IMG/VR virus record: IMGVR_UViG_3300044655_000757
Coordinates: 1 to 24,258 of that record
Length of the DNA stretch: 24,258 nucleotides
Source of the DNA: a virus
Direction: 5' to 3' (one strand)
Made by a program: the position numbers and the translations under genes. The notes beneath the pieces are model-generated. The model saw only the letters and a program-made list of their open reading frames with translations, made no database searches and was not told where the DNA came from. Positions 8,427 to 16,237 of this stretch are shown here, piece after piece. Each line of letters begins with the position of its first letter. The first letter of the stretch is position 1.

Positions 8427-8881
8427 TGAGTTGGTATTCTACAATCGTAAAAGACATTACAAAACTACCTGACGGCATTGTATATTTTCAAACAGAGTTG
8501 ACAAGTGCCAAACAAGAGTGTAAAATAATAGGAAATGTAGAAAAAGCATCTGCAGCAATGCCAGGCATTGTAGAACATAGATATGGACAGCTTCAAGAAG
8601 TCGAAGCTATCCTTGAGTTCCTTAATATAGAACTTAAAAGATTAAAGAGTTATCACTTTAGAAAATATTTAGAAACATACGCAAGGGCATTAAGTAGTCG
8701 CGATTGTGAAAAGTATGTAGAAGGTGAAGACGATGTAATCGAATATGAACTTGTTATTAACGAATTTGCACTACTGAGAAATCAATGGTTGGGTATTACA
8801 AAAGCCTTAGATCAGAAATCGTATGCATTAAGCAATATTATACGACTAAGATGTGCAGGCATGGAAGACGCAACTCTTTAA
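8426..8881 (+). CDS. Conserved protein of unknown function in the uvsX operon
   Basis: 151 residues with no motif I can name. The ATG overlaps the previous stop by one base (TAATG), which indicates translational coupling. The sequence is mostly helical and charged, with a central region QLQEVEAILEFLNIELKRLK and a conserved-looking C-terminal part ending NIIRLRCAGMEDATL. It has no signal peptide or membrane segment. It closes the uvsX unit and is followed at once by a hairpin. Its position among recombination genes makes a role in recombination or helicase loading conceivable, but it does not visibly match T4 gp59 or UvsY. Confidence 0.78.
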   Translation: MSWYSTIVKDITKLPDGIVYFQTELTSAKQECKIIGNVEKASAAMPGIVEHRYGQLQEVEAILEFLNIELKRLKSYHFRKYLETYARALSSRDCEKYVEGEDDVIEYELVINEFALLRNQWLGITKALDQKSYALSNIIRLRCAGMEDATL

Positions 8882-8887
8882 ATAATA

Positions 8888-8908
8888 TGACGGGCTTAGT
8901 GCCCGTCA
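8888..8908 (+). terminator. Hairpin closing the uvsX unit
   Basis: TGACGGGC (8888-8895), loop TTAGT and GCCCGTCA (8901-8908) form an 8-bp GC-rich stem seven bases after the stop codon of the preceding gene. No T-run follows, so termination strength is uncertain. Confidence 0.6.
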
Positions 8909-8928
8909 CTACTATAGGTGTATAACAC

Positions 8929-10143
8929 ATGAAAACAATAGACAGCCTTCTTCACTTTGTATTCTTACAAAGTATGTCATTAAAACCGCCATTCTCGCCA
9001 AGAGATAACAAAACATTGCAAAGTTTACACAGTGCAATGATGTCCGATACATATATTACTGAAAAACAAAGTAATTTATTAATTACTATTTTAAACACAC
9101 CGTCATACTCGCAATTTCTTTTAGAAGCAACACCTGATTATAAAGAATATTTAGATACCCCGCAATGGAAAAATTCATTTCGCATACTTCCGGATATTAA
9201 GAAAATTTATCATATTCCTGCTGGGTCTAATATGATTCCAGAATACAACGGATTTCGAAATAATTACACTGGTGTGATTGCAATTGAATTTACATTTTCG
9301 AGTACGATTCGTAATCATTTAAAACCATTATCATCGACTATTATTCAAGTAAAATCGGGGTCTTTTTATATTGCTGATTATACCGAACGTAACTTATATA
9401 CTGTAATAAAAAACTTAGAACAATATAATTTTGAAGTTGAACCAGAACTCCAAGAAATATATAATACAATCGTTTCGTGGAATAAATTAGAAATCTTAGA
9501 TCAATTTTTACTTACTAACAATTCGAACAGTGTTCTTAAATCTATAGTTACGACTGATATAGGTAACACACCTACTAATCTGTTAATTAAAGATCGCAAA
9601 CATCGTTATCAATATACTGATAATGTTCCATGTAATTGTAATACGTTGACTGAAACTATTGCTAATCGACCATCTACTAAATTATGGGTAAACAGCAATA
9701 TTCATTCTTTAACAACTGTTATTAAATCGTTAATTGAATTAAATCGATTACCTCTACTAGTAGTGTTTGATCAAACTACAACGTTAAACACAATAGTACA
9801 GTTTAATGAGTTATCAACCGCGTTAACTAATAATACTATCACAGATAAGATCGGTATTTACTTTAGATTAGATAATACACCTGATGGTAAAATATTTAAT
9901 GACGCAATTGCAAAAAGACAGTATAATACTATGCTCGATGATTCAACAATCGTTGCAGGAGTACTCGGAGGAAAATTACCAAAGTTCTTTCTTAAAACAG
10001 AGTGGAAACCAATGACAGTATTATGTATTAACAACACACTACGTCACAGTAAAACGGCAGTATATGCAAAATGTAGTGATTTGATTATAACATATACGCC
10101 ATCAGAACCATTAATCGAAACGAGGAATCCATATGGGAGTTAA
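8929..10143 (+). CDS. Hypothetical protein upstream of uvsW
   Basis: 404 residues that I do not recognise. The start ATG has AGGTGT about 11 bases upstream and follows the hairpin at 8888-8908. The N-terminal 60 residues (SPRDNKTLQSLHSAMMSDTY, then ITEKQSNLLITIL) read like a small helical domain, and the LTEKQ-like element recalls stretches in phage primase or helicase accessory proteins. The rest is beta-rich with many Thr and Asn residues, including NRLPLLVVFDQTTTLNTIVQ and VLCINNTLRHSKTAVYAKCS near the end. The Lys/Thr/Asn-rich composition matches the phage background. It overlaps the uvsW start by 11 bases, so the two are probably co-translated. A role in DNA metabolism is guilt by association only. 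Confidence 0.75.
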   Translation: MKTIDSLLHFVFLQSMSLKPPFSPRDNKTLQSLHSAMMSDTYITEKQSNLLITILNTPSYSQFLLEATPDYKEYLDTPQWKNSFRILPDIKKIYHIPAGSNMIPEYNGFRNNYTGVIAIEFTFSSTIRNHLKPLSSTIIQVKSGSFYIADYTERNLYTVIKNLEQYNFEVEPELQEIYNTIVSWNKLEILDQFLLTNNSNSVLKSIVTTDIGNTPTNLLIKDRKHRYQYTDNVPCNCNTLTETIANRPSTKLWVNSNIHSLTTVIKSLIELNRLPLLVVFDQTTTLNTIVQFNELSTALTNNTITDKIGIYFRLDNTPDGKIFNDAIAKRQYNTMLDDSTIVAGVLGGKLPKFFLKTEWKPMTVLCINNTLRHSKTAVYAKCSDLIITYTPSEPLIETRNPYGS

Positions 10144-12715
10144 ATTAGTCATAAAAGACGAAGTTAATATTAAGTTTGAAAATTTGCCATTAGATGTGCG
10201 TAAGAAATTAGCAAACACATTTAAGTTCGAAGTGCCGTATGCTAGATATCAACCTTCTTTTAAGTTAGGTAGATGGGACGGCACTGTTAGCCTATTTGGA
10301 TTAGGCGGGACTGGATATTTAAATAATTTAGAAGCAATATTATCTGTACTTAATAAAAGCGGTATTGAAATAGACGAAATAGAAGATTTAAGAAAGCATT
10401 ATAAATTAAACTTTACACCAGTTACAGAATCATATTGGGCAGATCAAGGCAAAGTATGGCCTGAAGGGCATTCTCAAGCCGGACAGCCTATTATGTTACG
10501 TGACTATCAAGTTGAAGCTATTAATAAATTTTTAACACAAACTCAAGCATTACAAGAAATTGCCACAGGTGCCGGTAAATGCCAACCTTACTCTAGTAAA
10601 GTTTTAACACCGGATGGGTGGAAGACAATGGGCGAAATGCAAGTTGGGGATTATGTAATAACTCCAACCGGAAAATCAGTGCCAATATTAGAAATTTATG
10701 AACCAGGAATTAAGGATGTGTATGAACTATCATTCTATGATGGACGATCTGCAAGATCATGTGAAGACCACATATGGCCAATATATAATATTGGGTGGGG
10801 CAGATCGTCAACAGGTTCAATACGGAATATTTCAACACGTGAGTTAATTAAACTAAAAAAATCTACTAAGAGATCAGTTGGAATCCCATTGGCTACTATG
10901 GAATATGATAATACTGATATTAATTTACCATTAGATCCATGGCTGTTAGGGTTTTTATTAGGTGACGGTAGTTTTAGAAATAACCATGTTGGATTTAGTT
11001 CAGCTGATGATGAACTAATTAACAAAGTTTCATCAAAGTTAGACGAAAACTATAAAGTTACGCATGTAACACGGTATGATTATGGAATTTCATTTAAAAC
11101 TGATAAAATTTTACAAAATAAAAAATCGTTACATATGAAAAATAAAATTAGAAATGAAAAAGGATATATTACTGATTCTAAAAGTTCATTTCATAAATAT
11201 ATTCAAATTTTAACAGACCTTAACTTAATGGAGACATACAGCCATTCTAAATTCATACCTGAAATATATTTTAAAGGTAGTTTAGAACAACGATTAGAAC
11301 TTATACGAGGATTAGTTGATAGTGATGGAACAATTGACAAATCTAGTGTTAAGTTTACATCGGTTAGTTATGAGTTAGCGGTCGGATTTCAAAGATTAGT
11401 TAGAAGTGTCGGTGGAATTGCAAAACTTTTTACAAAAACTAATAATACATATATGTATAATGGAATAAGAACCCCGTGTAAAGATTCTTATACCGTGTCT
11501 ACTAAGTTTCCTAAACCGTGGATGCTTACATCATTATCTAGGAAACAAAATGCTACTAACTTTAAATATCAATATGGAAATACTTTAAAACTTAATATTA
11601 CAGATATTAACTTAGTATCTACTGAACCAGTTAAATGTATTTTAATTGATAGTCCGGATCATTTATATATTACTGATGATTATATTGTAACTCATAACAC
11701 GATAACAACAGCAACGCTTGCTCACGTATGTGAACCATTCGGTCGTACTATTGTTATTGTTCCAAATAAGAGTTTAGTAGAACAAACATGTGAAGACTTC
11801 GTTAACGTGAATCTTGATGTAGGTATGTATTACGGTGATAAAAAGGATTTAGACAAAACACACACAATTTGTACATGGCAAAGTTTAAACATACTAGATA
11901 AGAAAAGTAAAAATCAAGAACACGACATTATAACATTAGCAGAATTTTTAGACGGCGTTTGCGCAGTAATTGTTGACGAAGTCCATATGGCAAAAGCCGA
12001 TGTATTAAAAAACTTACTTACACATAACTTATGTAATGCTCCAATTCGGTGGGGATTAACAGGTACGGTGCCTAAAGAAAAGTTTGAATATGAACAAATC
12101 TTTGCAAGCATTGGTCCTGTAGTAGGCGGTATTAAAGCACATGAATTACAAGATGCAGGTGTATTGTCTGCGTGTCATGTAAAGGTACTGCAGCTAATTG
12201 ATTTACCAGCATTTCGGTCATATGCAGATGAATTAAAATATCAGGTTACAAATGAAGATAGAATGCGTTTTATTAGTGATACTATTAGAACTATTGCAGA
12301 AACTGGAAATACATTAGTGTTAGTTGGTAGAATAGAAACAGGTAATTTTATTATAAATGAAATAGAAGATGCAGTATTTGTATCAGGTAATGTAAAAACA
12401 AAAGATAGAAAAACAGAATACGACGAAGTAAAAACAGCATCAAATAAAATTATTGTAGCAACATATGGCGTTGCTGCTGTTGGCATTAATATCCCGCGTA
12501 TTTTTAATTTAGTATTAATCGAACCCGGTAAAAGTTTTACAAGAGTTATACAAAGTATTGGTAGAGGAATTAGAAAGGCACACGATAAAGACTTTGTGCA
12601 AATTTATGATATTACTAGTACTTGCAAATATGCTAAAAGACATCTTGCAGAAAGAAAGAAATTTTATAAAGATGCAAAATATGCATTTGAAATTAATAAG
12701 GTAGATTGGAAATGA
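10133..12715 (+). CDS. uvsW: UvsW-type DNA/RNA helicase interrupted by an intein
   Basis: UvsW is a superfamily 2 helicase that unwinds R-loops and branched recombination intermediates and switches T4 from origin-dependent to recombination-dependent replication. The 860-residue precursor would mature to 487 residues (T4 UvsW: 503). The N-terminal domain (FKFEVPYARYQPSFKLGRWD) resembles the T4 equivalent. LRDYQVEAI is a Q-motif-like element. Walker A is split as ATGAGK (residues 144-149), then the intein, then TITTATLAHV. Later come motif II VDEVH (614-618), the LTGT motif III and the motif VI sequence QSIGRGIRK. GAGGA precedes the ATG. The stop overlaps the next start as ATGA. Without splicing the ATP site could not form. 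Confidence 0.93.
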   Translation: MGVKLVIKDEVNIKFENLPLDVRKKLANTFKFEVPYARYQPSFKLGRWDGTVSLFGLGGTGYLNNLEAILSVLNKSGIEIDEIEDLRKHYKLNFTPVTESYWADQGKVWPEGHSQAGQPIMLRDYQVEAINKFLTQTQALQEIATGAGKCQPYSSKVLTPDGWKTMGEMQVGDYVITPTGKSVPILEIYEPGIKDVYELSFYDGRSARSCEDHIWPIYNIGWGRSSTGSIRNISTRELIKLKKSTKRSVGIPLATMEYDNTDINLPLDPWLLGFLLGDGSFRNNHVGFSSADDELINKVSSKLDENYKVTHVTRYDYGISFKTDKILQNKKSLHMKNKIRNEKGYITDSKSSFHKYIQILTDLNLMETYSHSKFIPEIYFKGSLEQRLELIRGLVDSDGTIDKSSVKFTSVSYELAVGFQRLVRSVGGIAKLFTKTNNTYMYNGIRTPCKDSYTVSTKFPKPWMLTSLSRKQNATNFKYQYGNTLKLNITDINLVSTEPVKCILIDSPDHLYITDDYIVTHNTITTATLAHVCEPFGRTIVIVPNKSLVEQTCEDFVNVNLDVGMYYGDKKDLDKTHTICTWQSLNILDKKSKNQEHDIITLAEFLDGVCAVIVDEVHMAKADVLKNLLTHNLCNAPIRWGLTGTVPKEKFEYEQIFASIGPVVGGIKAHELQDAGVLSACHVKVLQLIDLPAFRSYADELKYQVTNEDRMRFISDTIRTIAETGNTLVLVGRIETGNFIINEIEDAVFVSGNVKTKDRKTEYDEVKTASNKIIVATYGVAAVGINIPRIFNLVLIEPGKSFTRVIQSIGRGIRKAHDKDFVQIYDITSTCKYAKRHLAERKKFYKDAKYAFEINKVDWK
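10580..11698 (+). mobile_element. UvsW intein with LAGLIDADG homing endonuclease domain
   Basis: A self-splicing protein insert of 373 residues (precursor residues 150-522), placed between Lys and Thr of the Walker A motif. It begins with Cys (CQPYSSKVLTPDGWKTMGEM, block A) and shows the block B-like SCEDHIWPIYN. It carries two LAGLIDADG motifs, LLGFLLGDGS (271-280) and IRGLVDSDGT (391-400). It ends with DSPDHLYITDDYIVTHN, with the canonical His-Asn and +1 Thr in the extein. All residues needed for splicing appear present and both endonuclease motifs keep their acidic residue, so the element looks active. Removal restores ATGAGKTITT. Confidence 0.93.
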
Positions 12716-13218
12716 ATATATTAACAGTTAACAATGAGTGGTATTCACTTAACAGCTTGCCTGACGAAGTTGATGATAGCATGCGATTTGGTGTATTAGA
12801 TAACAGTAATCCTCAAGATCCGGATTTCTTCTTTGCACCATTAATCTATTTAGAATCATTTAATTCGCCAGCAATGGTATTAAAAATTGGTAATAACGAA
12901 GTAACTATGCCAATCGATTGGTGTATTGCAGTAGGAGATGGTAGCAGTGCAACACATATCGAAATACTCCCGTTAACTAGTTTAAATGATAGAGGGTTTG
13001 ATGCACTAGTGTTTAACCCAATATCAGACTTTAGGATTGAATTCAAGAAGATCGAAATTGTAAATTTTTACAACGATGTTAAATGGTATTTTCCTAAAAT
13101 GAAATTAGGTCATTTACTAGCAACACCGTTACAACAAAAATCAAAACCCGATTGTGCATATTTTGTAAAAGAAGTATCACGCCAAAGCGAATTAATACAT
13201 TTAGACAAATTACTATAA
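12712..13218 (+). CDS. Conserved hypothetical protein downstream of uvsW
   Basis: 168 residues. The ATG at 12712 overlaps the uvsW stop as ATGA, which fits coupling better than the TTG six bases earlier. I recall the pattern AMVLKIGNNEVTMPIDWCI, followed by HIEILPLTSLNDRGFDALVF and then VKWYFPKMKLGHLLATPL and CAYFVKEVSRQSELI, as a conserved family near uvsW in marine T4-like phages; its function is not known to me. The predicted fold is beta-rich with no catalytic motif evident. The next gene overlaps by one base, so it sits inside a tight four-gene run from uvsW to 14389. Confidence 0.82.
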   Translation: MNILTVNNEWYSLNSLPDEVDDSMRFGVLDNSNPQDPDFFFAPLIYLESFNSPAMVLKIGNNEVTMPIDWCIAVGDGSSATHIEILPLTSLNDRGFDALVFNPISDFRIEFKKIEIVNFYNDVKWYFPKMKLGHLLATPLQQKSKPDCAYFVKEVSRQSELIHLDKLL

Positions 13219-13700
13219 TGACTGAAAAATTAGAACTAAAAGAAAAAATACAAGCAGTTGATTTGGGTATACGAGAACTGTGGGATGAACTTGACGAAAC
13301 TAATCAAAAGCTATTAAAGAGTGAATTGTTTATTCTAAATAGATATATTAGTAATGTAAAAGGTCAACCTAGAGATATTCAAGAACATTTTGTTTATTCA
13401 GTAAACGAATGCTTTAACAAGCATTGGTTTGACCTACAACAACATCCTAAATTAATGTGGATGCTATTGTGTATGTGTTCATATAACGGCGAGAAAACGT
13501 TTTTCCATCAATGGATTGGATTTAAGAAAAAAGATAATACCGATAATAAAAAAGTAGTATTTTTAGCCGAAATGTATCCTAGTATGAAAATGAAAGAAGT
13601 TGAGATGCTTGCATCGTTAACTACTGATAAAGAAATAACCGAGCTTGCTAAAGACCACGGTTTAGACGATAAAGAAATTAAAAAGAAATTCAAAAAATGA
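13218..13700 (+). CDS. Conserved helical protein of unknown function
   Basis: 160 residues starting at the ATG that shares its A with the previous stop TAA. It looks entirely helical: LKEKIQAVDLGIRELWDELD, then a middle with HFVYSVNECFNKHWFDLQQH and the block CSYNGEKTFFHQWIGFKKK. The C-terminal third has two short helices ending DHGLDDKEIKKKFKK that resemble a helix-turn-helix, with the phrase ITELAKDHGLDDKEI typical of such folds; DNA binding is a guess. The gene overlaps its downstream neighbour as ATGA. It does not match T4 gp55 or gp62, which one might expect nearby. Confidence 0.78.
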   Translation: MTEKLELKEKIQAVDLGIRELWDELDETNQKLLKSELFILNRYISNVKGQPRDIQEHFVYSVNECFNKHWFDLQQHPKLMWMLLCMCSYNGEKTFFHQWIGFKKKDNTDNKKVVFLAEMYPSMKMKEVEMLASLTTDKEITELAKDHGLDDKEIKKKFKK

Positions 13701-14389
13701 ATTTAACTCCTTCTAAGCCATTTCAATGCCAATACTGCAAGAGCAAATACGTAAAAGAATCTACTCTTGCAGTACACGTTTGTGAGCCAAAACGCAGAGC
13801 CTTGGCCCAACGAGATAAACATGTAGTATTAGGCTTTGAAACATACAATACATTTTATCAAAAGACACAAAACTTCCATGGCATGAAAACATATGAAGAT
13901 TTTTGTAAAAGTCCATATTACAATGCATTTGTTAAGTTTGGAAGTTTTGTTAGTAACGTAAAACCACTATACCCTGATAAGTTTATATCGTATGTAGTAA
14001 CAAGCGGTGTTAAATTAGATCATTGGTGTAGAGATGATTTATATGACAAGTATGTTGTAGATTTAATTAAAACCGAATCTGCAGATACCGCATTAGAACG
14101 CAGTATTACCCATATGTTAGATTGGGGTGATGCAAACAATGCATTGTGGAATCAATATTTTTTATATGTAAGTTTAAATAGAGCAATGTATGATATTAAG
14201 GATGGAAAAATTAGTCCATGGCTAGTATTAAACTGTAATTCTGGTAAACAACTTATACAAAAATTTAATGACGAGCAACTAGCTGTAGTGAGTTTGGCAT
14301 TAGATGTTCCGTTTTGGATTAGCAAGTTTAAGAAATTATCGGATGATGTAGCCCTTGTAAAAACAGTGGTCAAGGAGAGCAACATATGA
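13697..14389 (+). CDS. Zinc-finger protein of unknown function
   Basis: 230 residues. The N-terminus holds a Cys-x2-Cys-x12-His-x-Cys arrangement (C11, C14, H27, C29) in the sequence QCQYCKSKYVKESTLAVHVC, a single treble-clef or C2HC finger that would bind nucleic acid or protein. The remainder is helical with the striking blocks TYEDFCKSPYYNAFVKFGSF and VTSGVKLDHWCRDDLYDKYV and a later GKISPWLVLNCNSGKQLI, which look strongly constrained. I recall close relatives in marine T4-like phages, also unnamed. It is the last gene of the uvsW run, coupled through ATGA to the gene before, and ends just before a late promoter. Its regulation and partners cannot be read from the sequence. Confidence 0.82.
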   Translation: MNLTPSKPFQCQYCKSKYVKESTLAVHVCEPKRRALAQRDKHVVLGFETYNTFYQKTQNFHGMKTYEDFCKSPYYNAFVKFGSFVSNVKPLYPDKFISYVVTSGVKLDHWCRDDLYDKYVVDLIKTESADTALERSITHMLDWGDANNALWNQYFLYVSLNRAMYDIKDGKISPWLVLNCNSGKQLIQKFNDEQLAVVSLALDVPFWISKFKKLSDDVALVKTVVKESNI

Positions 14390-14390
14390 A

Positions 14391-14398
14391 CATAAATA
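14391..14398 (+). promoter_or_regulatory. T4-type late promoter CATAAATA with 5' leader hairpin
   Basis: CATAAATA at 14391-14398 matches the NATAAATA late octamer and lies 46 bases before the PolIII-like gene. The leader includes a 6-bp hairpin (GCGGTT 14401-14406, AACCGC 14414-14419) and the ribosome binding site GGAGG at 14429-14433. Confidence 0.65.
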
Positions 14399-14443
14399 TT
14401 GCGGTTGTAATAAAACCGCTTTATAATTGGAGGTTCTTCACAC

Positions 14444-15010
14444 ATGCCTGACATAGATATAGATTTCTTTGATAGATCACACGCGCTAACAAAGATGAAA
14501 CATGTTACGGCAGCCATTAGTAACGAAAACACTTTTAAGAGACATAACACCGGCATCTATTGTCAAAACATACCACACAATCCTATAACAGGTGTAAGTA
14601 CAATTGACTATAAAGAAGCCGAGCAAAGGGGATATTTTAAAATTGATTTTCTAAATGTCAACATATACAAAGACATTAGAGACAATAATCATTTATTACA
14701 TTTAATGGGAACTGAACCAATATGGGAACTACTTCTTCAAGAAGATTTTGTAAATCTACTATTTCATATAAACGGGCATACCGATATTCTGAAACAGATG
14801 CAGCCGACTTCGGTGGAACAATTAGCTGCAGTCCTAGCGATGATAAGACCGGCGAAACGCTATTTGATTGGGAAAGAATGGACTACGGTGATGAACGAAA
14901 TATGGGACCACACAGACACTGATGCAGGATACGCATTCCGTAAATCACATGCCATTGCGTATGCTATGGCAATTGTGGTACAAATGAATTTAATTTGTGA
15001 ACAAAACTAA
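14444..15010 (+). CDS. Miniature DNA polymerase III alpha-like protein (C-family palm remnant)
   Basis: 188 residues that line up piecewise with bacterial PolIII alpha (over 1100 residues). PDIDIDF at 2-8 matches the palm motif PDFDVDF, which holds two catalytic Asp residues in E. coli DnaE (D401, D403). GYFKIDFLN (63-71) matches the VKFDFLGL strand with the third Asp (D555). FVNLLFHINGHTDILKQMQP and then EQLAAVLAMIRPA match the FQLESRGMK...ALVALFRPGP region. YAFRKSHAIAYAMAIVVQ (163-180) matches the NKSHSAAYALVSYQ segment. The PHP, most finger and the C-terminal domains are absent. All three acidic positions are kept, but processive synthesis is unlikely; a regulator, decoy or primer-handling role is equally possible. 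GGAGG precedes the start. A late promoter upstream suggests late expression. The stop meets a convergent gene. Confidence 0.7.
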   Translation: MPDIDIDFFDRSHALTKMKHVTAAISNENTFKRHNTGIYCQNIPHNPITGVSTIDYKEAEQRGYFKIDFLNVNIYKDIRDNNHLLHLMGTEPIWELLLQEDFVNLLFHINGHTDILKQMQPTSVEQLAAVLAMIRPAKRYLIGKEWTTVMNEIWDHTDTDAGYAFRKSHAIAYAMAIVVQMNLICEQN

Positions 15011-15384
15011 CGGGGTGGTCTTCGAACGAGTTGAACAGATTTTCGTTTAACTCGTTTAATTGTTAAATTCATCAAGTTAACAACCGGACCTAATATAATA
15101 CGTGTGTCTTTACTATTAAATGTTTTGATTGCGTATGCAAACGGTCGAATTTCTTCTCTACAAAAAATAGATATCGGAAATTGACGATTTGACTCCCACC
15201 ACCATATTTCTCCTATTTCTAAGAAAGAAGCTTTGTCTTCAGCAGACTGTATTGCATTTAAATCGTAAAAACTAGTCACATATTGGTCTTGATTAATTAC
15301 TATTCCAACGTATTCTTCATTTCCGTAGTTTAAAACACTAATAAATGGTAGATTTTGTTCTATGTTATCTCTTAAGTTTGCCAT
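15007..15384 (-). CDS. Conserved hypothetical protein, lone minus-strand gene in the core
   Basis: 125 residues. The Met at 15384 (MANLRDNIEQNLPFISVLNY) is preferred to one ten codons earlier, because the extended part is hydrophobic and unlike the rest. The sequence has a strongly conserved look: GNEEYVGIVINQD, EIGEIWWWESNRQFPISIFC, and then a basic tail IKRVKRKSVQLVRRPPR. I recall this as an unnamed family in marine T4-like phages. It is the only minus-strand gene in the first 21 kb and converges on the PolIII-like gene with a 4-base overlap. It starts divergently from 15409-16206. A minus-strand late promoter sits at 15427-15434. No ribosome binding site is clear. Confidence 0.8.
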   Translation of the reverse strand: MANLRDNIEQNLPFISVLNYGNEEYVGIVINQDQYVTSFYDLNAIQSAEDKASFLEIGEIWWWESNRQFPISIFCREEIRPFAYAIKTFNSKDTRIILGPVVNLMNLTIKRVKRKSVQLVRRPPR

Positions 15385-15389
15385 AAATA
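15382..15389 (+). promoter_or_regulatory. T4-type late promoter CATAAATA for 15409-16206
   Basis: CATAAATA lies 20 bases upstream of the plus-strand start at 15409 and is followed by AAAGGA as ribosome binding site. Its first three bases are the start codon of the divergent minus-strand gene, so the two transcription units are interlocked. Confidence 0.65.
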
Positions 15390-15408
15390 TATATAAAGGA
15401 TATTGCCA

Positions 15409-16206
15409 ATGCAAAAAATATCAAGTTATTTATACCCAAATCGTATCGAGCTTATTGCCGATCTGGCTGGGTTTACAGTGGAGTTCACAAACGTGTATCA
15501 AAGAAACGTAAAAATATATAATGGTATTGATAATACTATCGAGTTTGACATTAAAAATGCAGACCAAAAACGAATTGACTTAACTACATTAAGCGGCATT
15601 TCGTTAAACATTATGGATGCATTGGGTAATGCACTACCAAATAGCCCGTATGTGATTACTCCGATTACTGGAAAAAAAGGTATAGCGTATGTAACTATTC
15701 CAGAAGATGACTTAGTAGATCTATCTCCGCAGTTTTTAAAATATAGCGTTAGCGCAGTTAAAGACGGTAAAGATATTATGTTATATGCCGACTCAAGATT
15801 TGGTGCAGTTGGTACTATAGAGTTGATAGGCGATGCAATGCCTACATTCCGTGATGATAAAGTCTACAAAACATTTACCGGTGAGATCGATTACATGGGC
15901 AAGGTTATATACCACACTAGCTCTATACCGACTACATTTTACGAAGCAGTTGCTACTGATCAAATTTGGATTGAAATTAAGGTCACTGGCTTTGTTGGGA
16001 ACATTTGGTTAGAAGGCACCACTAACTCTACCATTAGTGTTAATTCATACTTACATGCAACTAAAATTGATATTCCAGTGACACCTGAAGATACTATACT
16101 ACGCTATACATTACCTGTAGGCGACTTTAAATATTTCCGTGTGTTATATCAAGGAAATCACCCCATCAACCCTACCGGAACTGTTGACAAAGTTACCGTT
16201 TCATAG
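15409..16206 (+). CDS. Probable virion structural protein
   Basis: 265 residues, beta-rich throughout, with the opening YQRNVKIYNGIDNTIEFDIK typical of phage structural proteins built from immunoglobulin-like or jelly-roll sheets; I recall unnamed structural relatives in marine T4-like phages. Two halves are suggested: residues 1-135, with an Ig-like NIMDALGNALPNSPYVITPI, and residues 150-265, with TGFVGNIWLEGTTNSTISVN and FKYFRVLYQGNHPINPTGTV, which resemble carbohydrate-binding folds on tail or neck proteins. No enzymatic residues stand out. The ATG at 15409 follows AAAGGATATTGCC and a late promoter, fitting late expression of a particle component. The last codons contain a promoter for the next gene. 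Confidence 0.75.
   Translation: MQKISSYLYPNRIELIADLAGFTVEFTNVYQRNVKIYNGIDNTIEFDIKNADQKRIDLTTLSGISLNIMDALGNALPNSPYVITPITGKKGIAYVTIPEDDLVDLSPQFLKYSVSAVKDGKDIMLYADSRFGAVGTIELIGDAMPTFRDDKVYKTFTGEIDYMGKVIYHTSSIPTTFYEAVATDQIWIEIKVTGFVGNIWLEGTTNSTISVNSYLHATKIDIPVTPEDTILRYTLPVGDFKYFRVLYQGNHPINPTGTVDKVTVS
15427..15434 (-). promoter_or_regulatory. Minus-strand T4-type late promoter TATAAATA
   Basis: TATTTATA on the plus strand is TATAAATA on the minus strand, the perfect T4 late octamer, 43 bases upstream of the minus-strand start at 15384. It lies within the first codons of the plus-strand gene 15409-16206. Confidence 0.6.
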
Positions 16207-16212
16207 TATAAT
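16184..16212 (+). promoter_or_regulatory. Consensus sigma70-type promoter for primase and helicase genes
   Basis: A perfect TTGACA (16184-16189), 17-base spacer and perfect TATAAT (16207-16212) lie across the end of the preceding structural gene, 25 bases before the primase ATG. Both hexamers match the bacterial sigma70 consensus exactly, so the host enzyme should read gp61 and gp41 from the onset of infection. Confidence 0.8.
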
Positions 16213-16237
16213 ACATTTTTAAATTAACATACCTATC

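Noticed and set aside
13218-13700. Assignment as late sigma factor gp55 or clamp-loader subunit gp62
   Set aside because: Position is suggestive but the sequence shows no likeness to the T4 proteins that I can see; left as unknown.
14399-14427. Sigma70-like TTGCGG-17-TATAAT before the PolIII-like gene
   Set aside because: Its start site would fall at or after the ribosome binding site at 14429-14433, leaving no usable leader; the late octamer explains the region better.
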